A DNA stretch of 64,000 bases from Talaromyces rugulosus (lineage: Eukaryota > Ascomycota > Eurotiomycetes > Eurotiales > Trichocomaceae): the NCBI RefSeq assembly GCF_013368755.1, contig NC_049566.1, forward strand, positions 3,906,001 through 3,970,000, read 5' to 3'. The notes under the pieces are model-generated. The model was given only the letters and a program-made list of their open reading frames with translations, searched no databases and had not been told where the DNA came from. Within the stretch, counting starts at the first letter, position 1, and each line of letters opens with the position of its first letter. A program made the position numbers and the translations under genes. This document shows positions 57,622 to 64,000 of the stretch, one piece after another.

Positions 57622-60038
57622 TCATCTAGTAGAAGGCATAGAGCTAGCAAAATACTGGGAATCTAGCTCATTCAACAGTGCATTCCAATCTAGCGAGTCA
57701 ACCTCCATCTCGGCACTGAAACTTTCCCAGTCAAAAAAAGGCATGTCGAGATTGACTTGAGCAGGTCCAGGAACCGATGAAAGGTCATTATTAGAAGAAG
57801 CAGTAATATTGGTCGAAGAGGGTGCATTCACATCGGCAACGTGAGACGGCGTGAACCCCAGGCCTGACATTGCGGTGGATAGAGTAGAGGAATTGGCAGT
57901 AGAAGAACGATCTATGTTGGCCATAAATGGTAGCGGAAGCTTGTACTTACGTGCCACACTATTTAGAGACTCAATTAACCCAGAAATCATGGGTGACTGA
58001 TTCCAGGCATCCTCGAGAATGCTGCATGCGTCCAATAGCTCTGCCTTTCGAATTGGATCGTATTCTCCGTGATCACTATGAAAGCAAAGGTCGAGCAAAA
58101 AGGCAATATTGGCGATGAAAACGGACTGCAAAACACCTGATATGCGAAAGCGAGTGTGCACGAAAGCCACGGCTTCTCGCTCAAGCAGGCGCTCTGTCCG
58201 GATGATCTGTCTCGCCGCATCTAGACATGTCTTGCGGGAGTATGCATAACTTGCGGAATTTGCGTATTTGCTAGTAATGTAAGGCAAGTGCATTTTGCAG
58301 CGGTGTGAATGTAGTAGAGAATTTAGAATATATCGTTGAATGATTATTCCGGGAGTCAACTCCGGGCTATTCTCCGAAGAACTAAGTCGGAAAAACACAG
58401 GAATACCCATCATGAACTTGTTGAATTTGGCGTCAACTTCTAGTACTTGGGCATGAGAGGCTGGCTCTCCCGGCATGGCGTCTACTGGCATGCGGTCGCA
58501 GAGCTCCCGACAGAGCTCACCCAGTCGAATCCGTTGAAGAAAGTAGGACATTTCAGTCGGCTCACAAAGCGGTTTGTTGATGCTGTTTGGCATTCCATCG
58601 AATAGGTCATCATCGTTCGCGTTAAATGGTTTGCGAGTGGTGATCTGGTGTGGAATTATAGTATATATGCCTTCGTGTGGGCTTGCGTACCTGGACATCC
58701 TAGTCGTTCTTTGTGATTAGCAAAAGCTTCATACCAGAAAAAGGATACAAAAAAACGTACATCCTGTAATTATTTATGATTAGCAAAAGCTTCATGTCAG
58801 AGAAGAAAAATACAGAGAAAGCGTACCAGTCTGTAGCCGACAAATACCACCATATCCTGCGACCAATTTCCTCTGCAACGGTGCCCGGTGTTGGTCTCGC
58901 GGTATTCGCTATAGGGTGTGAGTGATCCAGGCGATGAAAACCGAGATCGCGCGCCATTGAAATGGCTTGGTTGAGCAAAGAAGTGTATCGAAGAGTTATG
59001 CCCTCAAAATTGACGAGCATGAAAAAAGCAATAATCATTGCCTGGATATTCTCTACTGATCGAGAAGCACACCGGCCCGCGCGATCCACCAGGTCAAGAC
59101 AGCCTTTCACCCACAGCGGCGACTGGGCATTCGCCTCTTCGACGTTCTCAAAAAGGCCAGGGTGAGCAGTCAAGTCGAGAGATGTCCAAGAGTATGTGGT
59201 ACTGGCAAAGATACTAAGAAGTAATGCAATTTGAGGGGGTTCCACTGGCTCATCCTTTGCTAGTTTATTGTAGATCTGATCTACCATGGCCCGTACAGTC
59301 GGAGTATGTATGACGTGATGAATATATGTTATGTCTCGGGCATATTTCTCGAACATATGTTTTGCTTCTTCGTGTCTTGGAATCCATATACATCTGACTG
59401 GCTCGACAACGGCCTGCTGTATTGCCCCGGAAGGCCATATGTACAATGGTGATTCCGGGATGTATTTGATGGAGCAGACCCGAAAGGTCACTCTAATGGG
59501 TCCGAGCAATGTCTTGGAGTGTTATTTAAGAAATGAACATACGCTGTCAGGTATATCCTTTGTTCAAAAAAGGGGCCTGATAAAAAAAGGGTGACGAGAA
59601 ACTTACTAGCAGCCCTTCATTAACAGAGACGTTTTTCAGTACGTCTGCCTCTATTTCTGAAGAAGCAGCACCGTAATTGGGAGATACAGTTGTCCGGCGC
59701 TGGATTGGCTGCGCTGGTGGACTACGCTTTCTAGGACGGCCATGACGGGTATCCTCGGTTTGTTGGAGAACAACCTCCTCTAGAAGCCGGACGCGGGCTA
59801 GAAGCTCAGAGTTTGATGCTGAATCAGAAGTAGGTCGAGCAGGTGCCTGTGTGGATGAAGTAATGTGGCTTCTTTCCGAAGGGTTTGGCGCCGTGAATGG
59901 CTGCAGCGTACAGGAAATGCCCCTGGACAAACAATTGGAGCAGGGCGCCTGTCTGCTGCAGCGAAGCTTGCGAGAACGACAGAAATAGCACGACACTGGC
60001 CGGTTACGCGGCACTGACCTGCGCTCCCCAGTGCCCAT
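57622..60038 (-). CDS. Zn2Cys6 transcription factor with fungal_trans domain
   Basis: A nuclear regulator, probably pathway-specific. Exons 59607-60038, 58827-59512 and 57622-58699 sum to 732 codons (731 aa). The zinc cluster is CYFCRSRKLRCSRQAPCSNCLSRGISC at residues ~17-43. A short heptad stretch (ELLARVRLLEEVVLQQ) may dimerise it. The middle homology region has MFEKYARDITYIHHVIHTPTV, ALLLSIFASTTYSW, LLNQAISMARDLGFHRLD, EEIGRRIWWYLSATDW, then MSRYASPHEGIYTI and KPFNANDDDL. The acidic C-terminus (FFDWESFSAEMEVDSLDWNALL) is a likely activation region. Intron 1 uses an unusual AAG acceptor and is the least certain junction. Intron 2 has a duplicated 3' end. It is divergent from the O-methyltransferase, whose promoter carries CGG palindromes suited to such a factor. 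Confidence 0.85.
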
Positions 60039-60160
60039 TTCGATTTTCCTCCTTCTCGGGCGATGAAGTTCGCTGATACAAAACGCGGGGGCGGCTAAAA
60101 ATAACTGATCACTCGGAGTCGCCACTAGATCTGATAAGATTAACAAAAAAAACGATTGCT

Positions 60161-60215
60161 TGCCCGAGCCGAAACCGGACCGGCGACCTTTCGGTGTGTA
60201 TGATTAGTGTACTGA
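60161..60215 (-). tRNA. 3' half of a degenerate tRNA (Ile-AAT-like)
   Basis: On the minus strand an anticodon-loop-like CTAATCA (60201-60207, anticodon AAT) is followed by a T-arm-like GCCGG-TCCGGTT-TCGGC and a 3' acceptor strand CTCGGGCA. The D arm and 5' acceptor strand are missing, the anticodon stem does not pair, and the T loop departs from TTCRA. I read a tRNA relic in the promoter between the regulator and methyltransferase genes. Confidence 0.35.
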
Positions 60216-60314
60216 AAAGCAACTCTTATTCAGAAGCATTTACAACTCCATTGAAATCCAACTCAGTAAGAATTTTCCTGGTACGCAGAATGTAGCCAAT
60301 CAGCGGGTGCAAAG

Positions 60315-60342
60315 TCCGCGGAAGTTCCGCTCCATCCGCGGA
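60315..60342. promoter_or_regulatory. Two TCCGCGGA palindromes, 20 bp apart
   Basis: The perfect 8-bp palindrome TCCGCGGA occurs at 60315-60322 and 60335-60342, start to start 20 bp (about two helical turns), between the divergent Zn2Cys6 and methyltransferase genes. CCG/CGG half sites are the classic Zn2Cys6 targets. Confidence 0.5.
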
Positions 60343-60386
60343 GGGATTTAGCCCTAATTCTGTCCGCATCGGGAAAAGGGCGAAGG

Positions 60387-60394
60387 TATATAAA
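60387..60394 (+). promoter_or_regulatory. TATA box of the O-methyltransferase gene
   Basis: TATATAAA lies 75 bases before the ATG. The same octamer precedes the reductase gene at 63434 at a similar distance. Confidence 0.55.
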
Positions 60395-60461
60395 GTCGAA
60401 AAGCATTCATTGACACCCTATAGATTTCTCTTTTCGATATACCAGATATTGTGTATGAACA

Positions 60462-61824
60462 ATGGACTCCATCGCTGACCAGATTCGGGGCCTCGCCGCC
60501 CAGGCCAATGCCGCGGAACAACTTAAGATCCTCAACACTCTGAATGAGCTTCAGGTCGAATTGCAAGACCCGATAGAGCAAGTTTTTGGAATATACTGCT
60601 CCGTAAGCTTGCCTGTTATTGACTGGCATGCATTGACGAGCCAAAGTGCTGAAATCGTATTGTAGGTTGTTCAGGTCACATCGATCAAGATCGCCGTCGA
60701 CCTCGGCCTTTTCCGCAAATTGGCTACACTCGAAAAGGGATCGTCAAAGACGGTGGTTCAGCTGTCACAGGACACCGGTGCGGACCCGGAACTTCTTGGT
60801 ATGTTTTATTTTACTCTCACGTGGCCGTTATCTGAGCACTGTTGCCAATATTTACGATCTTGAATAGCCCGCATTCTACGATTCCTTGCTTCCGTCCGGT
60901 ATGTCCAGGAAGTAGGAATTGATACTTACACCGCAGGAAAATTTACTCATATTCTTGCCCATCATGAAGTTGAAGCGGCGGTAGTCCATGTGTAAGTACT
61001 ACCTTATTTATACCCGCAAAACAGGGACCAACCCCGACTAACATTGGGAAATTAGGGCCTGCTTGATCAACCCTATTCTGAATTCAACACCGGATTTCCT
61101 TGCGGAGACTGGCTACAAAAACATCACTGACACGGCCAAGACTCCATTTCAGAAAGCATTCAACACCGAACTGAAGCCCTTTGAGTGGCTTCCACAGCAC
61201 CCGAAGCTCTTCGCTTCAATGCAGGTAGTCATGACATCTCTCCAGTCAAGCAACTGGGCCGAAGGGTTTGATCTATTTGAGAAACAAGTCCAATCACTAT
61301 CCGCCATTACTGTACCACCTTCTGAGCCACCGTTTTTCGTCGACGTGGGTGGTGGGTATGGACATCAATGCCTCCAGCTGCTTAAGAAATACCCTGGTCT
61401 CCATGGCAGGCTCACATTGGAAGACCTATCGGAAGCTATCGAGAAGGCTGAACACGTGGATGGGATTGAATACATCACGCAAGACTTTTTCGAACCGCAA
61501 ACAGTTCAAGGAGCTAAATTCTACTACTTGCGCCGCATTTTGCACGACTGGCCCGATAATGATTGTGTCAAGATTCTTATGCGGCTTGCGGATGCCCTTG
61601 GCCATGACTCGAGGATATTGCTCGATGAGGTTGTTTTACCCGATACTGGAGCTTATTGGCAATCAACACTGGCAGACTTGACAATGATGGTTGCTTTTGC
61701 AGGAGCCGAACGAACCAGCCGCAAGTGGCATGAAATTGTTGATCGGGCTGGATTGAAGATTGCACAGGTGCATGTGTTTGATGCGCGACAGGGATACGCC
61801 ATCACTGTACTCGAAAAGGCTTGA
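60462..61824 (+). CDS. SAM-dependent O-methyltransferase (class I, COMT type)
   Basis: A tailoring enzyme that methylates hydroxyl groups of aromatic or polyketide products. Exons 60462-60602, 60666-60798, 60868-60991 and 61056-61824; introns of 63, 69 and 64 bp; 388 aa. The N-terminal winged-helix dimerisation part includes VTSIKIAVDLGLFRKL and ARILRFLASVRYVQE. The SAM pocket is FVDVGGGYGHQ, with the acidic ribose ligand in LTLEDL. FYYLRRILHDWPDNDC carries the catalytic His (HDW). DEVVLPD and SRKWHEIVDRAGLKI close the domain. All marks of the fungal cluster-type O-methyltransferase are present. It has its own TATA box and CGG palindromes, and it sits between a Zn2Cys6 regulator and two reductases. 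Confidence 0.95.
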
Positions 61825-61934
61825 TGGATGGATGTGTTTCTTTCGAAGTTGTACATTAATTACTCTCCATACGTATATAGATCTTGTATAATCGTATCTA
61901 GTTCTTTGAGCTTATCACACACGAATGGGCAGTT

Positions 61935-62723
61935 TTAATACATGACCCATCCACCACTCGCTGCCAAAGCCTGACCACTAACCCAGCGACTCTCCTCACT
62001 AGCTAGCCAAGCTACTACCTGAGCAATATCATCCACTGTACCGAGCCTATTCTCAACCGGTGTGTTCTTGCGCTGCATATCAACAATATCGGCAGGAATA
62101 TTATCTAGCAACTCGCTCTGCACAGGACCAGGGTTTACCGTATTAACAGTGTGCTTTGCCGCACCCAACTCTGCTGCCCAGCAGCGCGTCAGTCCCTCCA
62201 GGGCAGCTTTAGATGAACAATACGTGGATAGCTCTTTGAATCCATAGCGCGCACCCACCGAGCCGATGTTGATTACTCGGCCTGGAGTTCTGAGGAACGG
62301 AAGGACTTGTTGGAGCATCAACATTGGCGCACGCACGTTCAAATCATAGACAAAAGAAAAGTCGTCTGTCGAAATATCCTGCACCGGCTTTACTAGCTCG
62401 ACACCCGCATTGTTCACGAGAATGTCGATATGCGGGCCAAAAGCCTTCGTAGTTTGTTCGACGATTCTTGCAGCTGATGATGGAATGCGCAAGTCCGCCT
62501 TGATGGCGATTGCAGCTGTAGAGCCACTGTGGTGGCTCATTGATGCGACTTGCTTCACCAAGTCGCTGGCACTGGCATCGCTTTTTGAGGAGGTGTATGT
62601 TATTGCGACTTTGGCGCCTCTGCTTGCGAGTCCCAACGCGATTCCAGCTCCAATGCTCCGAGATGCCCCAGTGACTATAGCCACTTTTCCGAGCAGATTT
62701 TGATTAGGAGAGGGGGGACTCAT
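61935..62723 (-). CDS. Short-chain dehydrogenase/reductase (ketoreductase type)
   Basis: A classical SDR, 262 aa in one exon. TGASRSIGAGIALGLA is the nucleotide-binding loop (residues ~19-34). Other marks are NNAGVELVKPVQD, NIGSVGARYG with the catalytic Ser, YCSSKAALEGLTR with the Tyr-Lys pair, and NPGPVQSEL for cofactor closure. The form is that of fungal polyketide or naphthol ketoreductases and 3-oxoacyl reductases. It converges on the O-methyltransferase (111 bp apart) and diverges from the next reductase across a 710 bp promoter with two copies of one inverted repeat. A role in tailoring a cluster product is likely; the substrate is unknown. Confidence 0.92.
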   Translation of the reverse strand: MSPPSPNQNLLGKVAIVTGASRSIGAGIALGLASRGAKVAITYTSSKSDASASDLVKQVASMSHHSGSTAAIAIKADLRIPSSAARIVEQTTKAFGPHIDILVNNAGVELVKPVQDISTDDFSFVYDLNVRAPMLMLQQVLPFLRTPGRVINIGSVGARYGFKELSTYCSSKAALEGLTRCWAAELGAAKHTVNTVNPGPVQSELLDNIPADIVDMQRKNTPVENRLGTVDDIAQVVAWLASEESRWVSGQALAASGGWVMY

Positions 62724-62813
62724 GATTTAAATTTTCTGGTTTTGAGTTTAATAGAATTTGAGGAAGGTTGAGGAGGGTGTTTGCTGTTTATACCAGCCAT
62801 TCCTTGATATGCA

Positions 62814-62830
62814 TGCGGCCCCACCCCGCA
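62814..62830. promoter_or_regulatory. Inverted repeat TGCGG-N7-CCGCA, copy 1
   Basis: The sequence TGCGGCCCCACCCCGCA has perfect 5-bp arms (6 bp counting the flanking A and T). It is 91 bases upstream of the leftward SDR start. CGG-N7-CCG suits a Zn2Cys6 dimer. Confidence 0.55.
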
Positions 62831-63196
62831 TTGAGAGACAGATCCTGACTTCATGGTCTCCACAGGCTGGTGGACTTTGTGGTATTTGCCTTTGATAATA
62901 GGAAACGTCGTGGGTAGCAATGTATTGAGATGGTCACTGCAAGGGTCATCAGACTAATCGATCTAGAGAAGATAATGGTAAATGACCAAATGGAGGCATA
63001 ATTATGCTATTTCTGCAAGAGAGATGACACGACAAAACCATAATCATGTGTGACCCTAGTAACTGAGGGAAGATTGAGTACTAGTACTTTATAGTAATCA
63101 GACTTAAGAATAATATACCACTGAAAACTGTCATTAGGTATTTTCGACATTGTATGCAACATTTAACCCTAACACCTGAATCTGGTGTGGGTCTGG

Positions 63197-63213
63197 TGCG
63201 GGCCCACCCCGCA
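63197..63213. promoter_or_regulatory. Inverted repeat TGCGG-N7-CCGCA, copy 2
   Basis: TGCGGGCCCACCCCGCA differs from copy 1 at one spacer base only. It is 221 bases upstream of the rightward reductase start. Arms and spacer length are kept. Confidence 0.55.
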
Positions 63214-63365
63214 TCTATCTTTGTGATGTACGGAGTTAAATTCGGCGATAGTAGTGGCTGGGCATTTGAACACTTCATGTATACCAGAACCGGATTTATC
63301 ACGGAGGTATTCACATGATCGAACTGCCTCCGATTCTGCTTCCGGCATAGTTTACACGTTGAGTG

Positions 63366-63373
63366 TATATAAA
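63366..63373 (+). promoter_or_regulatory. TATA box of the reductase gene
   Basis: TATATAAA lies 61 bases before the ATG at 63434, the same octamer as upstream of the O-methyltransferase. Confidence 0.55.
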
Positions 63374-63433
63374 CCGGGCTATCACCTCAGGAGTTAATTG
63401 ACACGGTCTTCAAAATTCAATTAGGCTACAAAA

Positions 63434-64000
63434 ATGTCTTCTGCTCTAAACTTCCCAGAAAACTCTACCGTTTTGGTGACCGGAGCCAATGGACATGTGG
63501 CTCAGCATATGCTCGAACAACTCCTGAGAATCCCTTCAGTCAAGGTTCGAGGAACGGTCCGAACAGCTACATCCGAAGCCGCCTTGCAAGCAGTATTCGG
63601 AAATTACGTGGCCTCTGGGTCATTGGAAATCATCCAAATCCCCGACATCACACAGGAAGGGGTCTTTGACACTGCACTTCGAGATTGCACACATGTAGCG
63701 CATGTGGCGTCGCCCCTGGTGGTTGGGTCGACCAATGTCGAAGACGAGGTGCTGAAGCCCGCTCTACGAGGAACGTTGTCTCTTTTGGCATCAGCAGAAA
63801 AGGCCAATAAGCTGAAATCAGTGGTCATAACAGGCTCTTTTGCGTCCGTCATTGACCTTATGCAAGATCTGCGCCCTGGATACACCTACACTCCCAAGGA
63901 CTGGAACCCATTGACCTACGAACTCGCGGCCGACCCTGCCCTTGATCTGTCTAGGTGGCCAGAAAGGTATCGTCCATTTGTCACGTACACGACCTCGAAG
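63434..64000 (+). CDS. Extended-SDR aldehyde/ketone reductase, cut by window end
   Basis: An NADPH-dependent reductase of the aldehyde reductase II / dihydroflavonol-reductase-like group. 189 codons are present and the gene runs off the right edge with no stop. VLVTGANGHVAQHMLEQLL is the Rossmann loop (residues ~12-30). VRGTVRT carries the Arg that selects NADPH. DCTHVAHVASPL and VVITGSFASVID supply the Ser region, and the last residues YTTSK are the catalytic Tyr-x3-Lys. No intron is needed in the visible part. Its TATA box and the inverted repeat shared with the neighbouring SDR suggest joint control. Confidence 0.92.
   Translation, partial: MSSALNFPENSTVLVTGANGHVAQHMLEQLLRIPSVKVRGTVRTATSEAALQAVFGNYVASGSLEIIQIPDITQEGVFDTALRDCTHVAHVASPLVVGSTNVEDEVLKPALRGTLSLLASAEKANKLKSVVITGSFASVIDLMQDLRPGYTYTPKDWNPLTYELAADPALDLSRWPERYRPFVTYTTSK

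Larger units (their letters stand above)
62724..63433. other. Divergent promoter between two reductase genes
   Basis: 710 bp without a gene. It holds two copies of TGCGG-N7-CCGCA and the TATA box of the rightward reductase, listed separately. Confidence 0.7.

Noticed and set aside
58740..58765. Micro-exon of about 4 bases inside the regulator's second intron
   Set aside because: A single intron ending at 58700 gives the conserved ATDW-M-S-R-Y junction directly; the extra site is better read as a duplicated acceptor.
1..64000. CRISPR arrays, bacterial operons or rRNA genes
   Set aside because: None seen; the DNA is fungal nuclear sequence and no regularly spaced repeats or rRNA cores were found.

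Overview
The window is filamentous ascomycete DNA. Most genes are split by 45-160 bp introns with GT..AG ends and CTAAC/CTAAT-type branch sites. The gene set is typical of Pezizomycotina (Hpc2, an APC1/BimE-type subunit, Zn2Cys6 factors, a bZIP-ankyrin regulator, an NCS1 permease), and a Eurotiales-like species is my best guess. Exon models were made by hand: splice sites were chosen to keep the frame and restore family motifs. Every multi-exon model given as a CDS closes to a whole number of codons.

Left part, about 1-26.3 kb, is gene-dense and mostly housekeeping. It holds SPT6; an F-box-like orphan with an in-frame TAG; a GPI-anchored wall protein; an Osh3-type oxysterol-binding protein; a divergent pair of SMP-30/gluconolactonase and NCS1 permease genes that share a promoter with repeated operators; a secreted GH5-type hydrolase; an IFRD-family protein; the HIR histone-chaperone subunit Hpc2; and RPAP1.

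Middle, about 26.3-39.5 kb, is gene-poor and AT-rich. It holds a ten-exon allantoate-permease-like MFS gene, a six-exon Zn2Cys6 regulator, a decayed orphan protein gene and an intron-bearing tRNA-Cys. This looks like an accessory island. From 39.5 to 48 kb there is a conserved divergent pair, APC1 (2058 aa) and a Nup37-like nucleoporin whose last codons are shifted out of frame. Next to it is a small coiled-coil gene that appears inactivated by three CAA-to-TAA changes.

Right part, about 49.7-64 kb, resembles one flank of a secondary-metabolite gene cluster. It has an SDR, a bZIP-ankyrin (ToxE-like 'bANK') regulator, a sugar-type MFS transporter, a DUF6594 fragment, a Zn2Cys6/fungal_trans regulator, an O-methyltransferase, a second SDR and an extended-SDR reductase cut by the window end. 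No polyketide synthase, peptide synthetase or terpene cyclase is visible, so a backbone gene, if there is one, lies beyond 64 kb. The promoters here carry paired palindromes: two TCCGCGGA sites before the methyltransferase, and two TGCGG-N7-CCGCA sites between the last two reductases. These are the strongest candidates for an undescribed regulatory circuit in the window.
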